From Argentina anserina (taxonomy: Eukaryota; Streptophyta; Magnoliopsida; Rosales; Rosaceae), in NCBI RefSeq assembly GCF_933775445.1, contig NC_065876.1, positions 5,332,001-5,396,000 of the forward strand: a stretch of 64,000 bases of DNA, read 5' to 3'. Position numbers and translations under genes: made by a program. Shown here piece by piece: positions 47,117 to 60,423 of the stretch. Position 1 is the first letter of the stretch. The number at the start of each line of letters is the position of its first letter. The notes below the pieces were generated by a model. That model did no database searches. It was given only the letters and a program-made list of their open reading frames with translations, and had not been told where the DNA came from.

Positions 47117-49200
47117 TCAACCATAGCATCTAATAGGATCATTACAACCCTTTTGAGCAGATTGTTTATTGCCATTACTTCCTCCTTTCTCCAGATATTG
47201 CTGATGGTACTCCTCTGCCCTGTAAAACCTCTTTGCTAGAAGAATCTCTGTCACCACCCTCTTGTCCTTAAACTCCTTCTGCTTTGCTTCCTTCGATTCC
47301 TCAGCTAGACGGGCCTGCGTTTCGTTGTAGTAGTAGATTCCCGATCGATATTGAGTTCCCACATCTCCACCCTAACACATAAGTTAATCCATCAAATTAT
47401 AGTATATCAATATACTACTGTCCCAAGCCTTCTAACATTACACATCAGTTCTTAAATCTAAATGTTACAAAATAGCTTCTTCCCAAGATCAGTTGCACAG
47501 TAAAAGCATGCTTTTGATTCACCAATATGATCAATAGTGAAAGTGCTTCAACTCCAAAGAAGCACTTTTGCACCTTCAAAGAGCCCACAAGAGTTTTTTT
47601 CACCAACAGTCCTTCAACTCTGGTGTACCTACCAATGTGATACCTCAACTCTTAATCGTACCAATGTGATACACAGACTCTAGTATTGCTATCATTGAAG
47701 TACTTCCATCAGTTTTTTTCAACTTCTCCGTCATCTTGGTGACGTGGCAAGTACGTGAGGCCCACAAAGAGGGTTAAAAGACAAAATTAACCCCATCTGA
47801 GAGGAGCAATGTTTTTCCCGCCCTTTACCTTGAGAAAGACAACCAACAATTCCAATTTTGGCGCCAATTTTCCCTCCCTACTCCTTAATTTGTGTCTCTT
47901 ATCTAAACTAAAGAACTACAATCTGATAAAACCTAGATCAATCTCATTTTCTATTTTTACCCTAGCACTTGTTAAACTAACAGAATAAATATAGAAATTT
48001 ATATGGAACATCTCATTTCCACAATCTCATAAGAATATAGAAACACATAACTTAACGAAATTCAAATACATGTTTAAGTACCATTAGTTACCACCTTTTA
48101 TGTTGATCTTCCATGATTTTTGCTTGTAAGAACTAATGGTACTTAAACATGTATTTGAATTTCGTTAAATTATGCGTTTCTATATTCTTATGAGATTGTG
48201 GAAATGAGATGTTCCATATAAATTTATATATTTATTCTGTTAGTTTAACAAGTGCTAGGGTAAAAATAGAAAATGAGATTGATCTAGGTTTTATCAGATT
48301 GTGGTCGATTGGTTGGCGGTAGTTCTTTAGTTTAGATAAGAGACACAAATTAAGGAGTAGGGAGGGAAAATTGGCGCCAAAATTGGAATTGTTGGGTGTC
48401 TTTCTCAAGGTAAAGGGCGGAAAAAACATTGCTCCTCTCAGATTGGGTTAATTTTGTCTTTTAACCCTCTTTGTGGGCCTCACGTACTTGCCACGTCACC
48501 AAGATGACGGAGAAGTTGAAAAAAACTGACGGAAGTACTTCAATGATAGTAATACTAGAGTCTGGGTATCGCATTGGTACGATTAAGAGTTGAAGTATCA
48601 CATTGGTAGGTACACCAGAATTGAGAGACGGTTAGTGAAAAATACACAAATATGCAAAACCAAAAGCATCCTCCTTTGATCCACTAACATCATTATGAAT
48701 CATTAACATTAATCACCCATTGACCCATATGCAAATAGTGAAAGTGCTACTTCAACCCCACAAAATCACTTCTACCCACCACTATTAACAAAAGTTGTAA
48801 CTTTTTCTTTCTGTAATGTGATAAAGATTGAAACTTTAAGCATCAACAAATTCAAATAGGGACAAGAACAGACAAACTGGGTCACCTGACGATTGAGGGT
48901 GGTTGGATCATGACGAGACCAAAAGACAGAAAGCAGGTCCGAATATGGGCAGACTTGCGGGTCAAACTGGACCCGAACCACCTCGGAATGGTTGGTGGTT
49001 CCGGAGCAGACCAGCCTGTAATTCGGGTCGTGGACGTGGCCTTGGGAGTACCCGACCTTGGTCTTGACCACGCCGACGACCCGCTGGAACCGGAGCTCGG
49101 CTCCCCAGAAGCAACCCAACCCGAATTGAGCGAACTCGTGACCCGGGTTATCCGGAGTGTCGGAATCTGGGTCCAGAGCTGGGTTTGTAGTGGAAGCCAT
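47117..49200 (-). CDS. MSRA: Peptide methionine sulfoxide reductase A
   Basis: Two exons, 49200-48886 and 47371-47117, joining in phase after NRQ; 189 residues. [14 protein letters not shown] is followed by [20 protein letters not shown] (catalytic Cys in GCFWG), [45 protein letters not shown], then [15 protein letters not shown] and the C-terminal [10 protein letters not shown] with recycling cysteines. It reduces methionine-S-sulfoxide in oxidised proteins using thioredoxin. No transit peptide is visible, so it is probably cytosolic. The 1.5-kb intron contains a palindrome of about 1 kb. Confident call. Confidence 0.95.
47597..48643. repeat. Large inverted repeat, arms of about 500 bp, in the MSRA intron
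   Basis: The left arm (47597-48089) reappears as its reverse complement in the right arm (48131-48643), separated by a loop of about 41 bases (48090-48130). The right arm carries about 20 extra bases near 48301-48322. Landmarks on both sides are ttggcgcca, tagggagggaaaattgg and acatgtttaagtac with their complements. It looks like a foldback transposon or an inverted duplication of a MITE. Confidence 0.9.
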
Positions 49201-49391
49201 TGTGAGTGAGTTCGGAGGAAGACAGAGATGTTGGTTTGGGACTTTATATCGAGAAATGCGATTGGTCTACGAGATTGAATCCACCCGCCAAAGCTAGTCA
49301 GATACACAGACCTACTGGTTTGAACGACATGTAGTCTGATCTCTTGGCAGTACCAAGTACATGTAGTTTGACTTCAGCCGTCAGGAATGAA

Positions 49392-49472
49392 GTGGACGTG
49401 CCGGAGTGGTTATCGGGCATGACTAGAAATCATGTGGGCTCTGCCCGCGCAGGTTCGAATCCTACCGACTAC
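49392..49472 (+). tRNA. tRNA-Ser (AGA anticodon), possibly decayed
   Basis: 81 bases with a D-arm (gtgccggagtggttatcggg), an anticodon loop ctAGAaa, a long variable arm (gtgggctctgcccgc) and a T-loop (ggttcgaatcc), the layout of plant tRNA-Ser(AGA). The acceptor stem has one A-A mismatch and the T-stem one C-A mismatch (cctac where ctgc-type pairing is expected). No run of four T follows within 30 bases. It could be a working gene with variants or a pseudogene. Confidence 0.75.
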
Positions 49473-51759
49473 TTTCTTCTTAATTCTTCATTTCTTCTTT
49501 AATGGGCTACCCCTTAGCCTAATTCTGCTGGGTTTTGTGCTAAACTATGTCTCTACATCTTTTATTCTTTAAACCTTCATGGTAATCTTTCACAACAAGA
49601 AAGGCCCTTTTGAAAATTATTTTGGGTAGTGGTGTTACCCTTTGCACTTCTGTGAAGGATATATAATTCATCATTTTCTACTCCAACAATCCAACCACAG
49701 AGGTCCATGAGAATGATGAGATGATTCTTTGTTGCATGAGTGCTTAGGACAAATACATTCCTTGTTGCATGCATAAGTGCTTATGACATAAACATTCCTT
49801 GTTGCATAAGTGCTTACACATATGGAATCAACCCTTTACTTCGGTTCACCAAAATTAACTTGCCCAAGTATAATTCTATTTACAATTATGAAACACCAAT
49901 TATTGATTAATGTAGTTCTGTTGGAAAAGTTGGTTCCATAGCTGCCCTAATACTTTTCTTCAAAGTCTAACAAGGCAACGATTTTTTTTTTTGTGAGTAT
50001 ACAACAATAGTAATTAAGATGTCTTTAGTCTTTGACACAGTATCATTAATCATCTGGTAACAACGTCATGCATGGCTGCTGCCTCTTCCTAGCGATCATC
50101 CAGTCACTGAGTTTTCATCTTTTTATACACAAGTCGTGGTTCCATTTGTTATTTGTATAAACCTGACCTTGAAGGGGAATAAAGCTCACTGTTAAGGGAG
50201 AACAAAGTCTATTGAAGTCGATTTGTACGACTCAATCAATCAGACTCTAGATATGTAGTCATGATACTAAAGATATTAGGGGGACTATAGAAATGTGGAA
50301 AAGGTAGCAGCAGCAATGAGACCAATAATGAAAGAAAATATCCCAATGTAGATCAGAAAAGATATGATGTTGAGTCAGGTTGATGCTCTTTCTTTCAAAT
50401 AACTAGAACACTTGATACATCACGTATCAAAAAAAAAAAACACGATACATAATCACCAAGCAGACCGAGTTGAACATTAGAGACCCATTCCAACTTTGCC
50501 TTTTGCTAAAACGAAAGGGAAAGATTGTCGGGGCTCCCATAAATTTTCTATCAGTCTGTAATATTGGGTGTGCTTTAGGCATTTTTGTTTTCGATCAATT
50601 TGGAAATGAGACTTGTATTTGCCGGTAATGATTATTTCACCAATTTATTGTCTTAAAAAAGTGATATTTACTTCAAAAATATCTAATTATAATGACTAAA
50701 TGTTACATGCTCAAAAATGTGTACGGAATTGACATATGAGATTATTTGTAGTTTATGTTATTAAAATAATTTCATTCTGATAATTTTAGAACCTATGATA
50801 TTTTCCTACCTATTCTCATGGAAGTATGTATTTAAATTTTAGCTAGCTAAAATGTGTACGCGAGCAACACATGCGGTCACATATTGAACAACGGGTCCAA
50901 CCTCCTGTACTTAATTTTAGTTTGGTAAAAAGTTACAACAACCTCCCGTACTTATTCCACTACTTAGTTCATTTTTAACTCATTTATTTAGTAAGCAGAA
51001 AACAATGGTTGCATTAGAAAAAACAACAAAAAGAAGATTCCCAATCACCAACATTAGAATTCGATTGAGCAAATAGACCTGGTCACTTTCGGTTGTTGAG
51101 GCTTCGACGTCATGATGTGATACATGTTTACAGGGTTTCTCGACTCCTTCCTCAAAGTAGGGAAATGATCGAGGTGTGGAAAATGTTTCATGTATTTTAT
51201 TGTTTCTTAGGCTTAAAAATATGACATTCAACTCATACAAACTACAAAGTTTCATTTATACACGATAGGGAGCTTTCTAGCTCTAGTACTAAAGGAGAAA
51301 ACTTTCGTATCACCGGATTTAGAAATCAAATCGATTACTATACCACATTGCCTCTTCTGAGGTTAATTCTGTTTTGTCTGCGGTGATTCTTGCTTCAGAA
51401 ACTATGGTTAAAAATGAGAGAGATACTTCACCAAACTAAATACAATCCTTATAACAGCCAACAAATTGCTAATATACATATCAGGAAGATGAACCCAAAC
51501 TGGACATGATAAAACTGCCCCAATCTTGGTAACAAAACAATGTTCAACCCCACTCTCAAACTGGGGTTGTTTTCCCTCCCAGCCGTTATGTTCATTGAAA
51601 AGAAGGGGGTGTAACATATTGGGACAACACTAACCAAAACTCCCACCTCAATATACAAGAGACCAGAGAGACATATTGACATTTGCGGTAAAAAAAAAAA
51701 TCAAAGATATCGTAGCAATCCATTTTTCATCATCATCACTAACTTGCGGCGAGGTCTTA
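49473..51759. other. Intergenic, no gene seen
   Basis: About 2.3 kb of AT-rich sequence with an A-run at 50430-50440. No coding pattern was recognised. Confidence 0.45.
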
Positions 51760-54461
51760 CTATATGCAATTTGAATCATTTGAACACAGTCTGAAGCTTC
51801 TAATTGCATGATCACTGCAGTGGCTTCTGGTTTCGCCTAGTTGATCCTCATCTCTCTTCCTCTTGGCCAGAGCCAGCGAAGATATGGCTTTGGCTGATAC
51901 AACCTTCCTCACCAGCAATTTCCACCTTGCATCATCTCTCTTCTTCTCATGTATCAATTTTAACTTGAACTGCCTGTCATGTTCCGAAAACAAAAATCGA
52001 ATAAATAAATATCAATGATGGCGGCTAAATAGCTACTTATTCATGATTGAGTTGATGTGCACTACCATAAATTGCCGGTAAAGAAAGTGACAACTAGAAG
52101 AACTATAAACCCCACATTTCATGATATTTTATGCAGCCAATTGGTTAAAATCAAGTTGAAGAAAAAAGTCAGAACCCTCTTAATCTTCCTCGACGGCCAA
52201 AATTCCTCCCTAGTTTTCATGGCCAAAGATATTTGTTCCCTTGATGGAGATCTCTCACCAATAAAACAAGAGGGTTTGGAAGGGGAAGGCAAAATGCAGA
52301 CGTTCATTTTCAACTTGAGGTGAACCTAATTCTTGGCTTTAGCCAACCTCCTGTCTCCTTCCTTCCGATTAAAGTATGATGCATGTACGAGCTGTCACAA
52401 GTTGATCAATTCATTCATTGAATCTACATAGATCACATGAACACCGTACAAAGCTGTCGACGAGTACATTATGTCGATTCTGGTAATCGATCATATAATA
52501 CCGTAACATGCCAAACGAACTAATAGGAGAACTATGATTTGGTATGCCATATAGTTTAGCGCTTAAGAAATTATGAATTCATGGCATACTACCCTACATT
52601 ATAGAGTCCATTTTTCACATTGAGAACATATTAAGATGGGTCGGCAAGGTTTACCCAAAAAAAAAAAGGGTTGGCATGAGTTGGGGTTCCACCACCATTC
52701 CCAGAAGATACCTCAGTCGTTGAGTGAGACTCGATGATTTTATTCCCACTATATGAGATTCCAAACCAGAAAATGGCCAACTACTCTAACAAGTGAGGTT
52801 TATAATTAGTCTAACTTCAGGTATGCACCAGATTTAAACAAATACTTATGAAAATCAGACCAATTAATTTAGCTCATAAAATTTACTCAAGACACCATAC
52901 CTACAATTTCTTTCTTTTTCTTTACTCATTAAACTATAGCAACTTAAAGGTTATACTGAAAAGAAATCGGAATAATACCTGCAAAGGGGAACTCGGCAAG
53001 AATCGGATTGGTCACACATCGACGAGTGAAGCCTAAGTAGCTGCCACATCCGCTTGCAACGCAAGCAACCACCGTTCACTCTCCTCTTGCAAGTGGCGAA
53101 GTGCTGAAACAGGTGCTGAAGCCCTTGGCATGTGCCGAACTTGCTGCACGGCCCTCTCTTCTGACCCGGCTCCATGTCATATGGCCCGACACTGGTGCAC
53201 CCTTCAGTACATATGTGCTCCAAGCATTCCATTGCCTCACTTAGCTGGAGATACAACCTCTGTTCCTCCCTATGCCTCCTTGTCCTCTTCTTCCTCTGTT
53301 GAGAACAAAAACATTTTTGGCCATTAGTGATCAAACTCAAAATAAAATTGGTGAGGTAACTATTACACCAACAAATCAAGGCAACTGTTATTAACTAGTA
53401 GTAACTCTATTCGGAAATGTCCGCTAAACAATCCAATTGGTTATACGACAATTATTTACTGCGATACACATGTTTTTGTTAGCTACAACACTAGAAAATG
53501 TATCGTACGCACGCGAACACAGACATTAAACACATCAACAGCTGACAGTCGTTAACGAGCAAAGTATAGTCTAGAGTGACAAAATTACCGATTCAGTTTC
53601 ATCGATGAACTGCAAAATGTCGAGTTCGAGGTAAGGATCATGGTCTTGAACAAATTTCCAGCCTTCAGTTGCCTCCACAGCCTTGAAGTGATTAGCAACC
53701 AGCTTCATACACTTGAGGTAGAGATCCGCAGCGTCGCAGAGCCTCGCCAACTGGAGCACATCCACGACATTGTCAACGCTCAAACGTTGACCCAGCTCCT
53801 TCGTGCATCTCTGCTTCAGCTGAGGCACCAAGTAGACGTGGGACAGCGCCAGCAGATGGATCGCGTACTTCTCCATGTGCTCCTCCGTGCATCTGCACCG
53901 TAAGGGCATTTCCGTCAATAAACATATACTAAAGAAAATCTAATATACCGAATTAAGTTAAAACGCGCCACGTGTAGTGTGGTGGTGAAATGGACGGCTG
54001 TAGTATTGTAATTTGAAGGGGGAAAAACGTATTGGACTGGAGAAAGCGGGAAAACGACGAGTCGGCGACGAACCTTGAGGAGTAGAGGAAGCGGGTGAAG
54101 GCGACGACGGCGTCACTTGGGACGCCGAGGATGGGGATGACTCTCTCGGATCTGCGGTGCTTACGTGGCCGATCTATTATGTTTTCCAGCACCGGCGACA
54201 CCGACGCCTGATAATTCGGAAATTAAAGAAAGATAAATAAGATACTTATCAACAGAATTCAGTTTTACGTTGTGGAAATGACGAGAGAGGGATTGAGGAG
54301 CTTACCAGAACGGAAGAGTGGGCCGGGATGCGAACAGCGTCGCGGGTCAGGATGTGGATATCGGGTTCGGGCAGCTCTCGGGGCACGGATTTGGCGGGTG
54401 ATGTGGCGGGACAGAGGTCGTCGGAGAGGTTGGTTGTTGGGGTATGATGGTTGGTTTCCAT
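51760..54461 (-). CDS. BTB/POZ and TAZ domain protein (BT family)
   Basis: Exons 54461-54306, 54207-54074, 53892-53589, 53295-52979, 51973-51760, in phase; 374 residues, the normal family length. The BTB domain occupies roughly residues 35-135 (PDIHILTRDAVRIPAHSSVL, VPSDAVVAFTRFLYSSR). A BACK-like helical part follows (CTEEHMEKYAIHLLALSHVY), then the TAZ zinc finger (HICTEGCTSVGPYD, FQHFATCKRRVNGGCLRCKR, CDQSDSCRVPLC), and a basic C-terminal calmodulin-binding-type stretch (KKRDDARWKLLVRKVVSAKA). These plant proteins bind calmodulin and CUL3 and act in gametophyte development, nitrate and hormone responses. Intron 4 is about 1 kb without recognisable content. Confident call. Confidence 0.94.
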
Positions 54462-57400
54462 TTGGAGAGAGCGAGTGAGACGGAGATGTGAAGAGAAATG
54501 GAGACGGAAATATAGCGAATGAGAGACGGAGATACGAGAAAGGAAGAGGGAGTCTTTTTGAGAGAAAGATGGAGAGGTTTATGGTCTGCGCGGTGTTTTA
54601 TAGAGAACGAGGAACATGCTCTATTATTGAAAAAAGGAAAAAGAAAAAAAATATGAGACGGGTATACACCGTTGGACTGTTGTGTACCTCTAGCTGGAAT
54701 CAATCTGAGGTCCAGTAAACACCATTGTATTTGTAAATGTCTCTTTAATGTTCAGTTACAAAGGACCCTATGCATAACGAGGAAAGAGTTTAACATCATT
54801 GGTACGAATCATTCTATCTATTCTTGTTCGTTGGATTTGTGGTTGATCATTAGATTCAAGAAGAAGAGTATCAAGTGAATAAATTTCGCTACGTAATTAC
54901 AAAGCACCTGAAATAAAGTTAACTTTTGAACACAATTTGTAAAAGACAAAAAATGCATCTTTCACTCGATGATTTTTAAGGATTGATCGAACTAATCTTT
55001 TAACTCTATTTATCAAATACATTCGATTCAGTAGATCTTAAAATATAACAATACGAAAGAAACAATTAACAACTTGCAGAACAAAACACATGTTTGTAAA
55101 CAATCTACCGATACGGGCTCAGCTACCGGTCTATGGGCAGAAGCAATCAGATATGGTCCGTTCCCAAAATGATCAGGATGAGGTTCAAACCAAAAACACT
55201 TTCTCGCTGGGAGGAGCCGCATCAATGTCCATCCGCTTAATCGCTTACAACCTAGCGTGCTTCCTAGTTCCTACGTACCAGCTATATTACATAGTAAAAC
55301 GAATACCACCACATTCACCCTCATCATTTGACTTGTTCGGTATCACCATAACAATTCACTTTGATGTTCTTACTTTGTTTGACCAGATTGTGCACCTGCG
55401 CGTGGGGAACATTCATGATTTGCCAAAACCTAATCACGAATCCATGTACCTCCATGTTTACCCAAATTACATGCCATTGAGGAACAACTTGCCTTATTAA
55501 AATTCAAGTGTTATCCAAAAAGATCATAACGAGGATCTGACGTGTAAGGCTTAGGCCCCCATATCAACATTTGAACCCATTAGGGTTTCTCTGGTCTCCA
55601 ACCCGCCAACTCAGGCAAGGCTACTTTAATATTAAACGCCCCTTCATGCGTTTTTTTAAGTGTTGAACTCACCCTGACCTGTACAACTCGTTCTAATCCA
55701 TTCCACCTCATCTCGTCCCCATACTTAATCTATCTCCACGTACACTCACACGTGTCATATTCGTCACTGCCCCAAACAATACCAATGACAGGCCAGAACA
55801 AACCAACAGTAGCCGTACTTGGGCCCACAATTAAACCTTCGTTGGTTGGAACCGACATCCTCCATAAACGACACGTAGGTTTTGGCGCGCCGCAGATGAC
55901 AGTCTGGCCGGCACGACGTGTCGTTTGTTTATGCGGAGATTTGTTATGGACTTATGGTGCTCATCTTTATTTGGAAAAATAAATTATTAAAATAAAGAGA
56001 GATCGACCTCCTTCTAGCCTTCTAGGCTAACATAATCAAATTTTATGCTATGGTTGACAATATAAGATATGGTTGGAGAATGAGAAAATCGATAGCGTGG
56101 TAGTGGTTGTTGGATTTGTTTTTGGGGCACCTGAAAATCATTGTGTAATTAACAATTTAGATGGATTTCATTCTTTGTTCAAAAAGAAAGTTCATTCGTT
56201 ATAAAATCACTAATTTACATTTCGATGTTTAAGTATTATGTGTATGTAAGTTTCACATGGAAATTGATGTACACGAGGCCATGAGCTGTGGAATATATAG
56301 CAGATCATTGTTGCCGCGTGACTTGTGAGGAACAAAGAAGGTCTCTTTCTTAGAAGGTCCTGAGAAACCTTACGACAAAAAGAACAGAGAGGAACTGAGG
56401 AAGAAGATGGAGAAGGAGAGGAAGGCGATCGCGTTTTGGCAACATGGGGATGATAAAGAGGAATGAGACTAGAAAGCACAGTCAATGGGACTATGAGATA
56501 GAGCTCGAGGCTGCTGGGTTGAAGGAGGAGCTCTTAGACAATAATTCATATTGCTATTAATATATGCATAATGAATTTCGTCTATACTGGTAGTAGAATT
56601 GTTGCCCCACGAACATGATAGAAATTCATGGGACATTTAGAACCAGTGGTGAAAATATATGGATACGTATAATTTTCATACAGCAAATTTATAAACGGGT
56701 TAGATAAGGAATATACGTATATACGCATAGATTGAAGATTTATTTTAATTAAAATAAACTAGAGTACTGTGATAGTGTCGATCAAGAGTTTTTTTTTGGT
56801 ATAATTGATCGAGTTTTGTTTAATGGACTTTTTGCATGAGACTAACTAATCAACTCAATTACTGTCCTATTAAGTACGTATATATAATGTATGACAGTGT
56901 TACGCAACTAATGGAAGAGAAGTAAGAGTTTACCACATCCTTTTCTAATATACGATATATGAAACTATGAAAGATTTGTGGAACACAATATGAGGTAGTT
57001 CATCAGGAAATGAGGGTCAGGAGATCAAGTCACGTGGCGAATTATAAGCTTGAACAAAGATAAGAGTTCTATACTTCTAGTACTTACGTCTTTTACACAT
57101 ACAAATCGCTTACGTACGTGTTTTGAATTCAAGTATGAGCGTCATAAAAAATATAAGTTTAATTTGTGACGTTTGACTAATTGCCCCGTGTTATTATTTT
57201 GATCAAGCAAAATGGTGTCAATGGTTAGTATTAATCATCTTAAAAGCGATTAAGCGTCTTTAATACGTGTCTGAAACCTCAGCTCAAACATATCTTATCG
57301 AGAAAGACTGAATTGGTTGCTAATCACCATAAAATCACATCCAAATGATTGGTTTCCTTTTGTCATCATATAAGGAATATTCAATTGTTCATCGTCTATT

Positions 57401-57617
57401 CAGTTCACCACAAACTTCAGCCAAACCCTTAATAGCATGAAGTAAATTAGATGTCCTCATCTACATATCCTTTACCTTATTTCGATACTAATGCTTGGTA
57501 TGGACTCTGTGGTGGAGATCTTAATAACTTAATATCAGATTTGTCTATAGACACTAGGAACTAGGAAGAGTTGCGAAATAATGCTATCATGCACACACCT
57601 AAAATCTTCATTGTCTC
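54462..57617. other. Intergenic, no gene seen
   Basis: Includes the BT promoter (AG-rich on plus, 54462-54560), one uninterrupted but unrecognised 136-codon plus frame (55090-55500) judged chance, and an inverted repeat with a G-box-like core (55863-55876 and 55916-55933). The rest is AT-rich. Confidence 0.4.
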
Positions 57618-57815
57618 AAAATCGAGATTTACACGAACGGTTCACGTTAAACAATTTTAATTCGTTCATTGATTTAATCTAATTTCAATACTTTAGCAAT
57701 GTCCAAATTGGATGAAATTTTGTAGAGATAATCTTGAATAGCATACCTAAATATTGAATCACTTATAGTGAAAATATTTGACCGAAAAGTGTGCCAAAAT
57801 TATAACTTCACTCTA
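57618..57815. mobile_element. Partial MITE related to 28370-28744
   Basis: Shares gagatttacacgaacggttc, gatttaatctaatttcaata and gaccgaaaagtgtg with the right two-thirds of the 28370 element, including the acttcactct end. The left inverted repeat is missing. Confidence 0.7.
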
Positions 57816-58149
57816 AATATGAAATATATATATATATATATAATTATCAGACTATTCAAAGTCATCTTTATTCGTGCAAGGTCTTACCTTCTTTTTTTAA
57901 TTGTTTTTCTTTTTGCTGAAACTATTATTGTCTTTTTTTTCTTTTTCCTTTTTTCGAATGAAGGATGTGAGTTAGCAAAAATTACTAAGCCAAATGCCCA
58001 TTATGATTATTATTATTAGCAAGATGTGTCAACGAGAGGAACGTAAAGCTTGAACCTCAAGTCACACTAGAAGCATTACAATTATCCTAAAAAATTACAT
58101 CAATCAGAAAAGTCGGAACCACAGCTAGATGTAATTCCGATCAATTACC

Positions 58150-58490
58150 TAGACTAGCAAACTGTGTCAAACAATGGACAACACTATTTTCTTCGCGATA
58201 GACATACGCGACACTAATATCATCAAACTTGAACATAAGCGTTCAACAATCATCAAGAATTCTACCAACCTTAGCCATGTCATTACCACGTCCATTTAGA
58301 GAGTTAGCAAGGACTACGAAAATCACTTTCTACTACCAAATGAGTCCAACCATGTTGAATAGCAGTGAGCAGCCCCAATTTACACGCCTATGCCTCTGCA
58401 TGAAGCGGAGAGCCAATGTTGAACAATTGTTCGAACCATGCACCAATCACTCCCCACTCTCTATCTCTCACAATCAGTCGCCCACTCGGT
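58150..58490 (-). pseudogene. RNase H-like (RVT_3 type) retroelement fragment
   Basis: Minus-strand frames give HAEA-like text, ANSLNGRGNDMAKVGRILDD and FDDISVAYVYREENSVVHCL, resembling the RNase H-like domain of plant non-LTR retrotransposon relatives. Frames shift and stops interrupt, so it is dead. No reverse transcriptase was seen next to it. Confidence 0.55.
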
Positions 58491-58571
58491 GGTAATTGGC
58501 ACCTTGCATGATCTCGCAGCGTATGTTGTTGTCTTCTTTATAAGTGAGAAATATCATACATACATATATAT

Positions 58572-58707
58572 GGTGGTGTTATTAACACACCCTTTCTTGT
58601 GACACACCCTTTCCACATACAATTCAATACCATGACATCATCTTTTAAAAAAATTAAGTAAGAAAGGGTGTGTTAATAGTAAAACATGGTGTGTTAATAA
58701 CACCACC
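58572..58707. mobile_element. Small MITE (136 bp) with inverted ends
   Basis: Begins ggtggtgttattaacacacc and ends in its reverse complement. Flanked on both sides by TA-rich sequence, so a TA target duplication cannot be told apart. A second internal pair (aacacacccttt / aaagggtgtgtt) extends the fold. Confidence 0.65.
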
Positions 58708-59774
58708 CTATATATATAAATATATATATTCAAAAATAGTTTTTCTATTGTCGATCGACCCTCATTGCGTAGGCTTGAAAACTAAGCAGGGCATTAAAGT
58801 GATTGATTGTATTAGACACGGCGAGAATAAAGACTTTATATTCGTTGTTGTTTACATCCAAATGTATCATTAGAGGGGCTATTAGTACTTGTCCACTCGT
58901 GTGTGTAATTGAGTGGTAACTAGTAACCAATATTTTAAATATCGGGATATATCGGCCATATATTCTCGATATATCCCTGATTTTTACAAAACAATATGAT
59001 TAGTCAATTACATCAGTCAACTCGATAAATCAAGTCAAATGACGATATATCTGGTCAAACTGAGTTTGATCTGATATATTGGTGTTTTTCTATTTTTTTT
59101 AACCATGTAATTTTAAAGAAAAAAAAATTAAAAAGGAAAGAGTGGTTGATAGCATTCGATGACGAGAGAGTTTATGATGAATGATCAACTCAATTTATCC
59201 TTTAGGCACCTATTTTTATTAATTGAAATTATTTATGTATTTTAATTGTCAAAAAAAATAAAATATTTTTCTTTTATGAAGTTTGGGTACATTTTGAACT
59301 ATAAGTTTTAATTTTTAAAGTTTATTTGGTATATTTTGAAATATATGTTGATAAATATATTAAATTTAATTAAAAACTAGCAAAAACAATAAATCTGATA
59401 TATCTTAATATATCTCCATTTTATTCTTATTTTACAAAACCGATACAATGATGATAACTGTTATTTAGACCATTGTAAGTAACCACTGCCCTTGATTCCT
59501 CATATTCTAATCAGAAGAATTAATACATTAACAAGAAAAGCCCAATGACATTTGAGAGAAGCCCACATGCTATATGCAGCCACGAAGCCCAATAAAAACA
59601 AATTTCAGAATGAGGTCGGTGGAAACGAAGCGCTACAAAAGTTTCTTCAAATGGGGATTTTTTTTTTTGAAGGGGGGTGAGCAAGAACAGTGATGGTAGT
59701 TTGATGTCAAATTGTCAATACGGAAGGGAAGGTAAAGGTGAAACTCAAACTCGACTCTCTTTGGCATGTCTATA
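58708..59774. other. AT-rich intergenic DNA
   Basis: AT-rich, with a stretch rich in tatatc and gatatat (58930-59080) that may be transposon-derived. No gene was seen. Confidence 0.4.
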
Positions 59775-60423
59775 GGCTATGTTTGGTAGAGCTTATGAGC
59801 TCTGGTGATTATAAGTGAAACTCAACAACCCGTTTGGTAAACTGGCTTCTGCCTTTCAACTTCCAAAAGCTGGGGCTTTTTCAAGCCAAAAGGAGAAGTA
59901 GCTCCTACCCTCCTTTTAGAAGCCGCTTCTACTTCTTAACGCGCGCACTGTAGCGGCGAATTAATGAACATTCCAAAATACCAATGGGTACCCTTGGTGG
60001 TTTCAACTAATTACGACCCACCACATATCAAACAGAAATACCATCAACTAGGCCAAACCCACCGCCAAGGGCGACCTCCCTCTCTCCGGGCAGTACACCC
60101 CTAAAGACTTCGTCCTCTCCCTCCCACCTTCGACCCCCGACGGCGGCCCTCCTCCTCCGTCTTCAACTAGCTTTGTTCCTTCTCTCTTCTTCTACCCATG
60201 GGCACCTCTGGATTGGCTCTAATTTGTTTTAAAATTTGTTCAATTTCATTGCTATCTTGAATTATAGGGTTTTTGCATTCCTAAAATGTTAATGTTATTC
60301 TTGTACTTGATTAGGAACGATGTGAATTTGAAGAAGAAGTATTTAAGGGTTGAGCTGGATGAGGAAAACTCCAGGATTAATATTGAATGGTTTTAAATTT
60401 TTTATTAAATATATTCTGGAGTT

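Noticed and set aside
55090..55500. 136-codon plus-strand frame as a gene
   Set aside because: No recognisable motif, no splice or promoter context and no codon bias; likely chance.
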